Part shown: in pieces, positions 41,437-51,602 of the stretch
Layout: the number at the start of each line of letters is the position of its first letter
How positions within the stretch are numbered: position 1 is the stretch's first letter
Assembly: GCF_019266065.1 (NCBI RefSeq)
Contig: NZ_LPNR01000081.1
Location: 1 to 55,424, forward strand
Direction: 5' to 3'
Length of the DNA stretch: 55,424 bases
Source of the DNA: Nocardia sp. MH4
GTDB lineage: Bacteria > Actinomycetota > Actinomycetes > Mycobacteriales > Mycobacteriaceae
Made by a program: the position numbers and the translations under genes
Notes under the pieces: generated by a model
Told to the model about the DNA's origin: nothing
What the model saw: only the letters and a program-made list of their open reading frames with translations
The model's database searches: none

Positions 41437-42165
41437 TCAGCCCGCGTGCAGGTGGCGGGCGGTCGGGGAGGTGGCCACGGTCGCCGGGTCGGGGGCGGTG
41501 CCGAGGAGGCGGTCGGCGGTGCCGGAGGTGGTGACGGTGAACCAGTAGTGCTCGTTCTTGTAGTGGTGGTGGCGGTGGTTGCGCCAGATCGCCCGGTAGA
41601 GAGCGTGCTTGGGCTTGTAGTCGGTATGGATGAGGTAGTGCGTCCACTCGTAGAGCAGGCCCAGCGTGGTGATCGTCAGCAGGAAGGTCAGGCCGAGGCC
41701 CAGGCGCGGGAACGCCAGCAGGCCGATCGCGACCAGCGCGACGATGGTGAGCGTCAGCGACTTGGGCGGGATGAACACCAGCGGGGTGGCGCGTGGATCG
41801 GTGTGGTGCGCACGGTGTTTGCGGGCCAGCTCGCTGTCGATGGTGAGTGGGCCGAGGTGGCGGGGCCGCCAGTGCAGCACCGTCACGTGGATGATCCACT
41901 CCGTCAGCGGGAAGGTGCCGATGACGATCAGCGGGACGAGGGCGTCGGTGAACTGCCAGTCCCCGACCGCGATCCGCGCCACCAAGGCGGCGACGAAGAC
42001 CGTGGCGATCATCCAGGGCGAGGGATGCCGGACGAATTCGCGGGCCATCTCGCTCAGCGAGGCGCTGCGGCGGAGGGCGCGGGGGGCGCCGGATCGGGCG
42101 GGGTCGCGGCCCTGCCCGGCCGCGGTGGTGTCGTGCGACGTCGTTGTCGGACGGTCATTCTTCAT
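41437..42165 (-). CDS. Fatty acid hydroxylase/sterol desaturase-family membrane protein
   Basis: 242 residues with about four helices. The histidine boxes of the di-iron membrane hydroxylases are present: RKHRAHH, HYLIH, and NHRHHHYKNEHYWF, with an early box in TEWIIHVTVLH. Such enzymes hydroxylate or desaturate lipids in the membrane using O2; the exact substrate is unknown. It is the second gene after the FadR-type regulator (18-nt gap), so its lipid product or precursor may be the regulator's ligand. Confidence 0.88.
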   Translation of the reverse strand: MKNDRPTTTSHDTTAAGQGRDPARSGAPRALRRSASLSEMAREFVRHPSPWMIATVFVAALVARIAVGDWQFTDALVPLIVIGTFPLTEWIIHVTVLHWRPRHLGPLTIDSELARKHRAHHTDPRATPLVFIPPKSLTLTIVALVAIGLLAFPRLGLGLTFLLTITTLGLLYEWTHYLIHTDYKPKHALYRAIWRNHRHHHYKNEHYWFTVTTSGTADRLLGTAPDPATVATSPTARHLHAG

Positions 42166-42183
42166 GGCGATTCCTCGGGTGGA

Positions 42184-42924
42184 TCACGCCCCGTCGAGGG
42201 CGTGGATGAGAGCGGTGGTCGCCGGCCCGAGCAGTGCTCGCGCGGATTCGGCGGCCCGTTCCGGCGCGCCCGCGGTGATCGCGGCGGCCAGGTCTCGATA
42301 CGCGTCACCATTGCCCACCTCGGCGGACATGATCGGCGCGAGCGCCGCCAGCGCGGGTTCGTAGGCGGCGCGAAGCATGGAGTACATCAGCCGGAACGCG
42401 ATCGAATCGGCCAGCTCGAGGACGTGGTCCCAGAATTCGAGGGCGATGCGCTGCTGTGTGAGCGGGTCCGCCTCGGCGACAAGGGCGTTGACGGATTCGT
42501 GGAGCAGGTCGAGCTCGGCGGTGAGCGCGTCGGTGCCGCCCGCGCGGGCTCGCCGGACCCGACCGGCCGCGAGCTCGGCGATCTTCGGACCGTTGTGCAG
42601 CCGCGCTTCGAGAATGCTGCGCGCCACGGCGGGATCGATGGTGTCGCCCCGCAGCAGCAGCCGGGGCAGTACTTCCAACCCCGCGCTGCGGCGGTAGTCG
42701 AGCACGGTGGTGGCTTCCCCCTGCCGCACCGACACCAGCCCCGCCGCCGCCAATCGCTGCAACGCCTCGCGCACCGCGGGCCGCGAGACCCCCAGCGCCT
42801 CGGCCAGCTGCCGCTCACTGGGCAACGTGCTCCCCGCCGCCAGCTCCCCGCCCAGCACTTCGGCGGCGATCTGCTCGAACACATCACCGGATACCGACCG
42901 CTTCACGACAGGAGTCCACGCCAT
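42184..42924 (-). CDS. FadR-subfamily GntR regulator
   Basis: 246 residues. The winged helix holds IAAEVLGGELAAGSTLPSERQLAEALGVSRPAVREALQRLAAAGLVSVRQG, the standard GntR signature. The helical FCD-type ligand domain follows. ATG 42924 is set by GGAGG upstream. A TGGTCAGACCA palindrome 37 bp before the start is the likely autoregulatory operator. It forms an operon with the hydroxylase gene. Confidence 0.9.
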   Translation of the reverse strand: MAWTPVVKRSVSGDVFEQIAAEVLGGELAAGSTLPSERQLAEALGVSRPAVREALQRLAAAGLVSVRQGEATTVLDYRRSAGLEVLPRLLLRGDTIDPAVARSILEARLHNGPKIAELAAGRVRRARAGGTDALTAELDLLHESVNALVAEADPLTQQRIALEFWDHVLELADSIAFRLMYSMLRAAYEPALAALAPIMSAEVGNGDAYRDLAAAITAGAPERAAESARALLGPATTALIHALDGA

Positions 42925-42960
42925 GCCTAGATCCTCCACCCAACAGGTCAAGAGGTCAAG

Positions 42961-42971
42961 TGGTCAGACCA
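42961..42971 (-). promoter_or_regulatory. FadR/GntR-type operator
   Basis: TGGTCAGACCA, a perfect palindrome around the central A, of the TGGTnnnACCA form bound by FadR-type GntR proteins. Repeated TTGACC hexamers on the minus strand lie between it and the gene. Confidence 0.7.
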
Positions 42972-43020
42972 GTTGAATCACGTTGAGGAAACCGCCCGGT
43001 CAGCGCGGGGTGGGCAGGAA

Positions 43021-43659
43021 TCAGCTGGGATCGGAGCCGCGGATGGCGGAGAACCAGGTGAATGTGGCCGCGGCGGCGAGGGTGGCGCCGGCGAAGGCGG
43101 GGATGCCACCGGCCATGACGTAGACCCACAGCAGGCCGACGATCGGGGCGGCGACGGCGGGCTGGACATCGAGGACCAGGCGGCGGGCGAGGCCGTAGGC
43201 GGGTACCTCGGACGCGCGGCTCGGATTGTCGACGAGCTTGCCCGCGGGCTCGGTGTTGCGGACCCGGCCCGACGGGTAGAAGCGCAGCTCACCGGTGCGG
43301 ATCCGGCGGCCGGTCAACTCCAGCTCGGTCGGCGTCAGCGTGGACAGGCTCGGCTCGTAGAACACCGGCTGCCACACCATCCGATCCCCACTGGTGATCT
43401 CCAGCCACGACCGGCTCACCAGCCGATGCTGCTGCCGCACCCGCCGCCCCCCGACCGTGCCCGTCGCGACGAGCCCGGTCGGCAGCACCCCCAACGCCAA
43501 CCCCAGCTGATAGGTGGTGACCGCGAGAATCACCAGCACGACCACGGCGAGCGCACTCAGCTGATCGAGATCGGCGAACGGCACCAGCGCGGCGAGAACC
43601 GCGACGGTGCCGGACGTGACCAGCAGGGGGTAGACGAGTGCGCGCGCCGGGCCGGACAC
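43021..43659 (-). CDS. Small membrane protein at the end of the peptide ABC operon
   Basis: 212 residues, family not recognised. Two adjacent membrane helices near the N-terminus (~10-55) are followed by a soluble region with ELRFYPSGRVRNTEP and then one or two helices near the C-terminus (~165-205). The order hydrophobic hairpin, PH-like strands, hydrophobic hairpin suggests a bPH2-type or related accessory protein, but this is uncertain. Its GTG lies 2 nt after the TAA of the preceding binding-protein gene, so translation is coupled. Confidence 0.65.
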   Translation of the reverse strand: MSGPARALVYPLLVTSGTVAVLAALVPFADLDQLSALAVVVLVILAVTTYQLGLALGVLPTGLVATGTVGGRRVRQQHRLVSRSWLEITSGDRMVWQPVFYEPSLSTLTPTELELTGRRIRTGELRFYPSGRVRNTEPAGKLVDNPSRASEVPAYGLARRLVLDVQPAVAAPIVGLLWVYVMAGGIPAFAGATLAAAATFTWFSAIRGSDPS

Positions 43660-43661
43660 GG

Positions 43662-45338
43662 TTACTTCACGAAGCCGATCTTGGTGTAGTCGAGGGAGGC
43701 CAGGCCCGCCGCGCCGTAGTTGGCGAGGTTCTCGCGTACCGCGACATTGCCGGGCGACTGCATCAGCGGCAGGGAATGGCCCTCCTCGAAGACCTTTCGA
43801 TCGACCTGGTTCGCCAGTTCGACAGCCTTGGCCGGGTCGAGTTCGGAGACGGTCTGCTCGATGAGCGCGTTGAGCTCGGGCGAACCGATCCGGCCGTAGT
43901 TGCCCTGCACGTCGTCGGGGTAGAGCCCGTAGATCTGGTTCAGGCTGCCCAGCGGGAACGGGTCGCCGACCCAGCTCCATTGGGCGACATCGAAATTGCC
44001 CGGATGGATGTTCTCGGTGAAGAAACCGGCCCCAGGCTTGGTCTCGATGTTCAGCTTGACGCCGATCTGCGCGAGATTTTGCTGGATGATCTGGGCGATG
44101 CTCACCCAGGTGTCGTCGTTGTACATCACGTCGCGGATCTCGAGCTTGCGCCCGTCCTTCTCGCGCACGTCACCGTTGAGCTTCCAGCCGAGAGCGTCGA
44201 GCTCGGCCGCGGCTGCGGTGGGATCGAAGCCGAGGCTGTTGTCCCGGTAGCCCTTCTGGCCGGCGAGGTAGATGTGATTGTTGAGCGGTTTCGGGTCCTG
44301 CACCAGGCCGTTCTGAATCGCGTTGGCGATGCCCTGACGGTCGATGGCCTTGGAAATCGCGACGCGCACACCTTGATCGGCCAGGATCGAACCCGGTGCG
44401 CCGTTGAACGTCAGATGCGACCACTGGTTGCCCGGAGCACGGCGGATGACGATGCCGGGTGTGCTCCGCGCGGTCTGCATGTCGTTGATGTCGCCCACCC
44501 CGACCGCGTCGATCTCGTTGTTCTGGAGGGCGGACAGGGTCGCCGCGCTGTCGAGCACGCTGTAGGTGATGGTGTCGAGCTTGGGGGTGTTGCCCCACCA
44601 CAGGGGATTTCGTTCGAGGACGATCCGGCCTTGACCACGGTCGATCGACTGGACCTTGAACGGACCGGCCGAGGGGCCGGGACCGTCGACGACACTCTTG
44701 TTGAAGGCCTCCGGGCTGCTCGTCACCGACTTGGGATAGAGGAACGAGTTCCCGGCGAACTGTCCACGCCAATCGGCGTAGTGCTGATCGAAGGTGATGA
44801 TCGCCTGCCGGTCGTCGACGCCGCGCTCGACCCTCGCGACCCGGTCGAAACCGTTGGAGATGGCGATCAGATAGGTCTTGTCCTTGCCACTGAGCGCGTT
44901 CGCCTGCGAGGCGATGTCCTCCCAGGTGATCGGTGAACCGTCCGACCAGACCGCCTTCGGGTTGATCGTGTAGGTGACCTGCTGCGGGTCGGTGGACGTC
45001 AGCGAGACATCGGTGAAGTAGTCGGTGTTGACCGACAGCTCGGCACTGGCGTTCGTGGCGAACGCGCGCGGCATCGTCGGCCGCAGTACTCCGCCGACCT
45101 CCGCGTCGTTCCCGTCGGTATGCAGTGCGTTCCAGTTCTGCGGCAGCGCGCTCAGCGACAGGCGCAGATTTCCGCCGTCACGCAATTCGCTGACATCCTT
45201 CGGGTTGATGTCATTGGTGGTGCCGAGCGCGGCCTCGCCGGTCGGCGAGCTGTCAGTACCCGACCCGCACCCGGCAGCGATCAGACCGACGATCACCAGT
45301 GGTATCGCCAGGCGGGTGGTCATCGAACGAATCCGCAT
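43662..45338 (-). CDS. Peptide-type ABC transporter substrate-binding lipoprotein 1 (family 5)
   Basis: 558 residues with lipobox LIAAGC at about residue 24. Just after the lipid-bearing Cys is a conserved TNDINPKDVSELRDGGNLRL-like start shared with the two upstream paralogues. The body has the family 5 pattern (VWSDGSPITWEDI, SKAIDRQGIANAIQNGLV). It should present peptides or another ligand to the two permeases. ATG 45338 is chosen for AAAGGAG upstream. Third of three tandem copies in the operon and closest to copy 3. Confidence 0.92.
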   Translation of the reverse strand: MRIRSMTTRLAIPLVIVGLIAAGCGSGTDSSPTGEAALGTTNDINPKDVSELRDGGNLRLSLSALPQNWNALHTDGNDAEVGGVLRPTMPRAFATNASAELSVNTDYFTDVSLTSTDPQQVTYTINPKAVWSDGSPITWEDIASQANALSGKDKTYLIAISNGFDRVARVERGVDDRQAIITFDQHYADWRGQFAGNSFLYPKSVTSSPEAFNKSVVDGPGPSAGPFKVQSIDRGQGRIVLERNPLWWGNTPKLDTITYSVLDSAATLSALQNNEIDAVGVGDINDMQTARSTPGIVIRRAPGNQWSHLTFNGAPGSILADQGVRVAISKAIDRQGIANAIQNGLVQDPKPLNNHIYLAGQKGYRDNSLGFDPTAAAAELDALGWKLNGDVREKDGRKLEIRDVMYNDDTWVSIAQIIQQNLAQIGVKLNIETKPGAGFFTENIHPGNFDVAQWSWVGDPFPLGSLNQIYGLYPDDVQGNYGRIGSPELNALIEQTVSELDPAKAVELANQVDRKVFEEGHSLPLMQSPGNVAVRENLANYGAAGLASLDYTKIGFVK

Positions 45339-45387
45339 GGTTCGCTCCTTTCCCTCAGTCCGCTGCACGAGTGCGGCACGGTGGTAG

Positions 45388-47076
45388 CTACTTGACGAAG
45401 CCGACCTTGGTCAGGTCGCTGGAGGCGAGACCGAAGGCCCCGTAGTTGGCCAGCGTAGAGCGAACCGCGACGGCACCGGGCGACTGCACGATGGGCAGCG
45501 AGAAACCTTCCTCGAAGATCATCCGGTCGGCCTTGTTGGCGAGTTCGATCGCCTTCTCCGGATCGAGCTCGGAGATGGTCTCCTCGATGAGCGCGTTGAG
45601 CTCGGGGCTGCCGATGCGGCCCTTGTTGCTCAGCCGGTTCTCGGGGTTGTAGGCGTAGATCTGCGGCAGCGCACCGAGCGGCAGAATGCCGCCGGACCAA
45701 GTGAACTGGCAGATGTCGAAGTTGCCCGGGTCGATGACGTCCTTGAACAGGCCGTTGCCGGGAACGGTCTGGATGGTCAGCTTCACGCCGATGGCGGCCA
45801 AGTTCTGCTGGGCGACCTGCGCTATCTGGACCCACGCGTCCTGCTGGTACATCACATCGCGCAATTCCAGCTTCCGGCCGTTCTTCTCGCGGACGTCACC
45901 GTTGAGCTTCCAGCCGAGCTCGTCCAGCATGCGCGCCGCCTCGGCGGGGTCGTAGCTGACGGCCTGGGCGTTGTCCTGATAGCCCTTCTGGCCCTTCATG
46001 AAAATGTGGTTGTTCAGCGGCTCCGGCTTCTCGACGACACCGTGTTGAGTGGTGGTGGCGATGGCCTGGCGGTCGATGCCCTTCGAAATGGCGATGCGCA
46101 GTTTCGGGTCCTCGAGCAACGCGCCGGGGGCACCGTTGAAGGTGAAGTGCGAGAAGCGCTGCGACGGCGTGCGGCGAACGGTCAGGCCCGGCGAATTGGC
46201 CGCGGTCGTGATCTCCTCGACGCCGGAGACCGACGCCGCGTCGAGCTCGTTGTTCTGCAGGGCCGCCATGCGGGCCTCGTAGGACAGCACGGCGAAGGTG
46301 ACCGTATCCAGCTTGGGCGTGTTGCCCCACCACTTCGGATTGCGGTTCAGGGTGATGCGCTGCTGTCCCCGGTCGATCGAGGTGATGATGAACGGGCCGG
46401 CCGACACCGGCAGCTCGTTGCGCGCCCAATTCTCGAACGCTTCGGGCGATTGCGTGGACGCCTTCGGATAGAGCGGGTTGAACATGCCCTTCCACTCGGC
46501 GTAGTGCTTGGCGAAGGTGACCACCGCCTGCCGGTCGTCGACGCCGCGTTCGACCTTCTCCACCCGGTCGAATCCGTCGGTGCCGCGCACCTGGTAGGCG
46601 ACATTCTTCCCGGTCAGCGACTGGGCTTGTGATCGCATGTCCTCCCAGGTGATGGGGGTGCCGTCGGACCACACCGCCTTGGGATTGATCGTGTAGGTCA
46701 CCTGCTGGGGATCGGTGCCGGTGAGCTGGATATCGGTGAAATAGTCGTGGTCGACGGACAATTCGCCCGCGGCGTTCGACGTGATCGTGCCCGGCAGCGT
46801 CCAGCCGACGACATCGGAGACATCCGCACTGGCGTCGACGTGGTCGGCATTGAACGTCTCCGGGAACGCGGTCAGCGCCAGGCGCAAGTTGCCGCCGTCG
46901 CGGATCTCGCTCACGTCCTTCGGATTGATGTCGTTGGTGGCGCCGATCTCGATGGCGCCGATCTGCGAACCGGTATCGGATCCACAACCACCCAAAACCA
47001 AGGTCAACGCGACAGCAGGTGCCGCGACGCGGAAACCGGCGCGACGCAGCCGGGATGCGTAAGTAGCAGTGGTCAT
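45388..47076 (-). CDS. Peptide-type ABC transporter substrate-binding lipoprotein 2 (family 5)
   Basis: 562 residues with lipobox VLGGC. It has the same architecture as its neighbours but is the most diverged copy, with changes around VDASADVSDVVGWTLPG and the ligand-facing FPETFNADH, where the others have NWNxL. The ATG overlaps the stop of copy 3 by 4 nt (ATGA). Different ligand range from copies 1 and 3 is plausible. Confidence 0.92.
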   Translation of the reverse strand: MTTATYASRLRRAGFRVAAPAVALTLVLGGCGSDTGSQIGAIEIGATNDINPKDVSEIRDGGNLRLALTAFPETFNADHVDASADVSDVVGWTLPGTITSNAAGELSVDHDYFTDIQLTGTDPQQVTYTINPKAVWSDGTPITWEDMRSQAQSLTGKNVAYQVRGTDGFDRVEKVERGVDDRQAVVTFAKHYAEWKGMFNPLYPKASTQSPEAFENWARNELPVSAGPFIITSIDRGQQRITLNRNPKWWGNTPKLDTVTFAVLSYEARMAALQNNELDAASVSGVEEITTAANSPGLTVRRTPSQRFSHFTFNGAPGALLEDPKLRIAISKGIDRQAIATTTQHGVVEKPEPLNNHIFMKGQKGYQDNAQAVSYDPAEAARMLDELGWKLNGDVREKNGRKLELRDVMYQQDAWVQIAQVAQQNLAAIGVKLTIQTVPGNGLFKDVIDPGNFDICQFTWSGGILPLGALPQIYAYNPENRLSNKGRIGSPELNALIEETISELDPEKAIELANKADRMIFEEGFSLPIVQSPGAVAVRSTLANYGAFGLASSDLTKVGFVK

Positions 47077-48767
47077 TTCGTGAATCCGATCTTCGTGTAG
47101 TCGTACGATGCCAAGCCCGGTGAACCGATGTTGGCGAGGGTGGTGCGGGCGCCGAAGCTGCCGTCGGACTGCATGAGGGGCAGGGAGTGGCCTTCCTCGA
47201 ACACCGCGCGGTCCACCTGGTTGGCCAGGTCGATGGACTTCTGCGGGTCGAGTTCGGTGATGGTGCGTTCGATGAGGGCATTGAGTTCGGGCGAGCCGAT
47301 GCGGCCGTAGTTGCCCTGCAGGTCGTTGGGGTCGTAGTAGTAGATCTGGCGGATGCTGGCGAGCGGGAACGGGTCGCCCTGGAAGATGAATTGGGCGGCG
47401 TCGAAATCGCCGGGCTGGATGACGTCGGTGAAGTAGCCGGCGGAGGGCTTGGTGTCGATGGTCAGGCCGACGCCGATCGCGGCGAGGTTCTGCTGGATGA
47501 TCTGGGCGATCTGCACCCAGGTCGGGTCGTTGTACATGACGTCGCGGATGACGAGCTTGCGGCCGTCCTTCTCGCGGCCGTCCCCGGTGCGGACCCAGCC
47601 CAGCGCGTCGAGTTCCGCGGCCGCGGCCGCGGGATCGAAGCCGAGGCTGTTGTCCTGGTAGCCCTGCTGGCCCTGCAGGAAGATGTGGTTGTTCAACGGC
47701 TTCGGGTCCTCGACCAGGCCGTTCTGCAGCGCGGTGACGATGCCCTGCCGGTCGATCGCCTTCGAGATGGCCACCCGGACGGCCGGATCGGCGAGGATCG
47801 AGCCCGGCGCGCCGTTGAAGGTGATGTGGCGCCAGCGGTTGCCGGGCGCGCGGCGGACCACCAGGCCCTCGGTGCCGCGCACGGTCTTCACCTCGTCGAT
47901 GGTGGTCAGGCGGACCAGGTCGAGTTCGTTGTTCTGCAGCGCCTGCACCCAGGCGGTGTGGTCGAGCACGCTGTAGGTGATGGTGTCGAGCACGGGCCGC
48001 TCACCCCACCATTTCGGGTTGCGGCCCAACGTGATCCGGCCCTGGGCGCGGTCGGTGCCGGTGACGATGAACGGGCCCGCGGTGAGACCGATCGCGTCGA
48101 CCTGGCTGGTGTTGAACGCCTCGGGGGTGCTGGTCACCGACTTCGGGTACAGCGAGCTGTTGCCCGCGAACTGGCCGCGCCAGTCGGCGAAGGGAGTGTT
48201 GAAGGTGAGGATCGCCTGCCGGTCGTCGACGCCGCGCTCGACCTTGTCGACGAACTCGAAACCGTTGGTGATGGCGATCAGGTAGCGCTTGTCCCGGCCG
48301 CTGAGCGCGTTCGCCTGGGCGGCGATGTCCTCCCAAGTGATCGGGGAACCGTCCGACCACACCGCCTTCGGGTTGATCGTGTACGTCACCCGCATCGGGT
48401 CGGTGCCGGTCAGCGCGATGTCGGTGAAGTAGTCGGTGTCGACGGTGAGCTTGCCCGCCGCGTCGATCGTGAACGAGCGCGGCATCATCGGGCGCAGGAT
48501 GTCGGCGATCTCGCCGTCGTTGCCGTCGTTGGACAGCGTGTTCCAGTTCGCGGGGTAGCTGGTCGTGGCCAGCCGCAGATTCCCGCCCTCGCGCAGCGCG
48601 TCGCGCTCCATCGGGTTGATGTCGCTGGTGGTCCCGAGCGCGTCGGTGAGCCCGGTCGCAGATTCGTCGCCGGACCCACAGCCCGCCACGATCATCCCGG
48701 CCGCCACCACGACGGCGGCGCAACGCAGCCGGGCGCGACGACGGGCTTGCATTCCTCGGGATCTCAT
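47073..48767 (-). CDS. Peptide-type ABC transporter substrate-binding lipoprotein 3 (family 5)
   Basis: 564 residues with lipobox IVAGC after an Arg-rich start. The conserved SDINPMERDALREGGNLRL segment follows the Cys; Met-Glu-Arg-Asp replaces the usual Lys-Asp-Val. It shares VWSDGSPITWEDIAAQANALSGRDK and the ADWRGQFAGNSxLYPKSV block with copy 1. First binding-protein gene after the ATPase gene (19-nt gap). Confidence 0.92.
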   Translation of the reverse strand: MRSRGMQARRRARLRCAAVVVAAGMIVAGCGSGDESATGLTDALGTTSDINPMERDALREGGNLRLATTSYPANWNTLSNDGNDGEIADILRPMMPRSFTIDAAGKLTVDTDYFTDIALTGTDPMRVTYTINPKAVWSDGSPITWEDIAAQANALSGRDKRYLIAITNGFEFVDKVERGVDDRQAILTFNTPFADWRGQFAGNSSLYPKSVTSTPEAFNTSQVDAIGLTAGPFIVTGTDRAQGRITLGRNPKWWGERPVLDTITYSVLDHTAWVQALQNNELDLVRLTTIDEVKTVRGTEGLVVRRAPGNRWRHITFNGAPGSILADPAVRVAISKAIDRQGIVTALQNGLVEDPKPLNNHIFLQGQQGYQDNSLGFDPAAAAAELDALGWVRTGDGREKDGRKLVIRDVMYNDPTWVQIAQIIQQNLAAIGVGLTIDTKPSAGYFTDVIQPGDFDAAQFIFQGDPFPLASIRQIYYYDPNDLQGNYGRIGSPELNALIERTITELDPQKSIDLANQVDRAVFEEGHSLPLMQSDGSFGARTTLANIGSPGLASYDYTKIGFTK

Positions 48768-48786
48768 GGCGGGCCTCCTGGCGTGA

Positions 48787-50637
48787 TCAGCCGCTGACGA
48801 CGGGTTCCGGAACGGCCGCGATCAGCGAGCGGGTGTACTCGTGCCGAGGATCGGCGAAGATCTGTTCGGCCGGGCCGGATTCGACGATCTTGCCGCGCAG
48901 CATGACGGCGATGTCGTGGGCGAGATTGCGCACCACCGACAGGTCGTGCGAGACGAACAGATACGACAGTCCCCGCTCGGCCTGCAGGTCACGCAGCAGA
49001 TTCAGCACACCGGCCTGGATCGACACGTCCAGCGAGGAGACCGGCTCGTCGAGGACGAGCAGCGAGGGGTCGAGGGCCAGGGCGCGGGCGATGCTGATGC
49101 GCTGCTTCTGGCCGCCGGAGAAGTCGGCCGGGTAGCGGTCGGCGTGTTCGGGCCGCAGGCCGACCTGGCGCAGCAGCTCGGGCACCCGGCGGTTGACCTC
49201 CTCGCGCGAGCGGCCGTCGATGCGCAGCGGCTCGGCCAGCGCGTCGAAGATCGGCAGGCGCGGGTCGAGCGAGGCGCTGGGGTCCTGGAAGACGATCTGC
49301 ATCTTGCGGCGGATCTCGCGGGTGCGGGCCTTGGTCAGCGTCGCGACGTCGTTGCCGAGCACCTCGATGCTGCCCGACTGCGGCCGCACCAGGTCCATGA
49401 TCTGGGACAGGGTGGTCGACTTGCCCGAGCCCGATTCACCGACCAGCGCCAGCGTGCGGCCCGCGCGGACGGTGAAACTGATGCCGTCGACCGCGCGGAC
49501 CTCGCCGGTCTTGCGGCGCAGCACCACCCCGGAGGTGAGCGGGAAGGTCTTCACCAGGTCGGTGACCCGCAGGACCACATCGGACTCGGTGACATCCTGC
49601 TGCGGCGGCTCGGCGATCTCCTGGCGGTAGGCGTCGAACAGCTGCGTCGTGCCGATCTCGGCGGTGCGGATGCAGGCGACCGAGTGCCGGGGCGCGACCT
49701 TCTCCAGCGGCGGCTCGGCGGCGGTGCAGTCGTCGATCGAGACCGGGCAGCGCGGCGCGAACGAGCAGCCGCGCGGCAGGTCGTGCATGGCGGGCGGCGC
49801 GCCGACGATCGGGATCAGCGGGCGGCGCGGCGGGCCGTCCATGCGCGGGATGGACCCGAGCAGGCCCACCGTGTACGGCATCCGGGGGGCGGTGAAAAGC
49901 TCCGCGACCGGCGCGGTTTCGACGACCTTGCCCGCGTACATGACCGCGACCCGGTCGGCGATCGTCGCCGCGATGCCCATGTCGTGGGTGATCATGATGA
50001 CGCCGGCGCCGGTGATGTCGCGCGCCTTGCGCAGCAGGTCGAGGATCTGCCGCTGCACCGTCACGTCGAGCGCGGTGGTCGGCTCGTCGCAGATGATCAG
50101 CGCTGGATCATTGGCGATGGCCATGGCGATCACCACGCGCTGGCGCATGCCGCCGGAGAACTCGTGCGGGAACGCCCGCGCCCGCACCCGCGCGTCGGGG
50201 ATGCCGACGAGTTCGAGCAGTTCGATCGCGCGCTCGGCGGCTTCCTTGCGCTGCATCGTGCCGTGCGCGAGCAGCGCCTCGGCCACCTGGTCGCCCACCC
50301 GGTACACCGGCGTCAGCGCCGAGAGCGGGTCCTGGAAGACCATGCTGATCGCGGAGCCGCGCAGTTTCGACATCTGCTTGTCGCCCAGGCCGAGCAGCTC
50401 ACGGCCGCGCAACCGGATCGACCCTTGCACCCGCGCCTGTTCGGGCAGCAGACCGATCACGGCCAGCGACGACACCGACTTGCCGGACCCGGACTCGCCG
50501 ACGATGGCCAGCACTTCGCCGTCGGCGACGGTGTAGTTCACCCCGCGCACCGCGTCGACGCGGCCTTCCTCGCCGGGGAAGGAGACTCGCAGATCGGTGA
50601 CCTCGAGCAGGGGCGCGGTCGATGTGCTCGCGGTCAT
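48787..50637 (-). CDS. Double ABC ATPase of the peptide transporter
   Basis: 616 residues, two fused ATP-binding cassettes. Each has a Walker A (GESGSGKS), signature ([19 protein letters not shown]) and Walker B ([20 protein letters not shown]). The first cassette ends in the peptide-family C-terminal segment with four cysteines ([15 protein letters not shown] ... ACIR), a motif that binds an iron-sulfur cluster in related systems. The same fused layout is found in mycobacterial OppD and DppD. The ATG at 50637 overlaps the permease stop, so the genes are coupled. Confidence 0.95.
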   Translation of the reverse strand: MTASTSTAPLLEVTDLRVSFPGEEGRVDAVRGVNYTVADGEVLAIVGESGSGKSVSSLAVIGLLPEQARVQGSIRLRGRELLGLGDKQMSKLRGSAISMVFQDPLSALTPVYRVGDQVAEALLAHGTMQRKEAAERAIELLELVGIPDARVRARAFPHEFSGGMRQRVVIAMAIANDPALIICDEPTTALDVTVQRQILDLLRKARDITGAGVIMITHDMGIAATIADRVAVMYAGKVVETAPVAELFTAPRMPYTVGLLGSIPRMDGPPRRPLIPIVGAPPAMHDLPRGCSFAPRCPVSIDDCTAAEPPLEKVAPRHSVACIRTAEIGTTQLFDAYRQEIAEPPQQDVTESDVVLRVTDLVKTFPLTSGVVLRRKTGEVRAVDGISFTVRAGRTLALVGESGSGKSTTLSQIMDLVRPQSGSIEVLGNDVATLTKARTREIRRKMQIVFQDPSASLDPRLPIFDALAEPLRIDGRSREEVNRRVPELLRQVGLRPEHADRYPADFSGGQKQRISIARALALDPSLLVLDEPVSSLDVSIQAGVLNLLRDLQAERGLSYLFVSHDLSVVRNLAHDIAVMLRGKIVESGPAEQIFADPRHEYTRSLIAAVPEPVVSG

Positions 50638-51602
50638 CGCTTCTCGGCTTTCTTCAACTCCACCTGCGCCTCGTCCTTCTTCTCGGCGACGTCCTTGCGC
50701 GCCTTGCGGGCGCCGCGGGCGCCCGGGTCGAAGGCGTCGCGCAGACCGTCGCCGACGAGGTTGGCGCACAGCACGATCGTGACCAGCAGGCCACCGGCGA
50801 ACAGGAACAGCCACGGATAGGTCAGTGCCGACTTGGTGCCCGTCGCGATCAGCGAACCCAGCGAGACATCGGGCGGCTGCACACCGAAACCGAGGAAGCT
50901 CAGCCCGGTTTCGGCGCTGATCGCCGCGCCGACGGCCAGCGTGGTGTCGATGATCAGGATCGAGGCGATGTTGGGGATGATGTGGCTGATGATCACCTTG
51001 TGCGTCGGCGCGCCCATATAGCGTGCGGCGCGGACGAATTCGCGATCACGCAGGCTCATCGTCAGGCCGCGGATGATGCGCGCCGCGATCATCCAGCCGA
51101 ACACGCTGAGCAGGATGATCAGGATGACGATCGAGCCGGACCCCTTGGTGCGCGGGGCGAAGATCGCGATGATGATGAAGGCCGGGACCACCAGCAGCAG
51201 GTCGACCAGCCACATGATGGCCCGGTCGGTCCAGCCGCCGAGCAGCCCGGCCACCGCGCCCGCGGTGGAGGCGATGACGCTGGAGAAGATCGCCACGCAG
51301 AACCCGATGACCAGCGACTTCTGCAGCCCGCGCATGGTCTGGGCGAGCACGTCCTGGCCGATCTGGGTGGTGCCGAACGGATGCTCGGGGCTCGGCGGCT
51401 TCAGCAGCGCCTTGTAGTCCATCTCCTGGTAGTCCCAGGGCAGCAGCGGCGGCAGCGCGAAACTGGCGATCAGCAGCAGGAGCAGGATCACCGCGCCGAC
51501 CACGGCGGGCTTGTTGCGCAGGAAACGGCGCCAGACCAGCTTGCGGCGACCGGCCGCGGCGGCCTCGGGCGCGCCGACGGCGATGAGTTCGGTTTCGGTC
51601 AT
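50634..51602 (-). CDS. Peptide ABC permease, OppC/DppC type
   Basis: 322 residues with about six helices. The N-terminal OppC_N region ([22 protein letters not shown]) is present, and the EAA loop with GxxxxxxxxxLP pattern follows ([24 protein letters not shown]). The C-terminus is Lys/Asp-rich and cytosolic. The ATG overlaps the upstream permease stop (ATGA). It pairs with the OppB-type permease. Confidence 0.94.
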   Translation of the reverse strand: MTETELIAVGAPEAAAAGRRKLVWRRFLRNKPAVVGAVILLLLLIASFALPPLLPWDYQEMDYKALLKPPSPEHPFGTTQIGQDVLAQTMRGLQKSLVIGFCVAIFSSVIASTAGAVAGLLGGWTDRAIMWLVDLLLVVPAFIIIAIFAPRTKGSGSIVILIILLSVFGWMIAARIIRGLTMSLRDREFVRAARYMGAPTHKVIISHIIPNIASILIIDTTLAVGAAISAETGLSFLGFGVQPPDVSLGSLIATGTKSALTYPWLFLFAGGLLVTIVLCANLVGDGLRDAFDPGARGARKARKDVAEKKDEAQVELKKAEKR

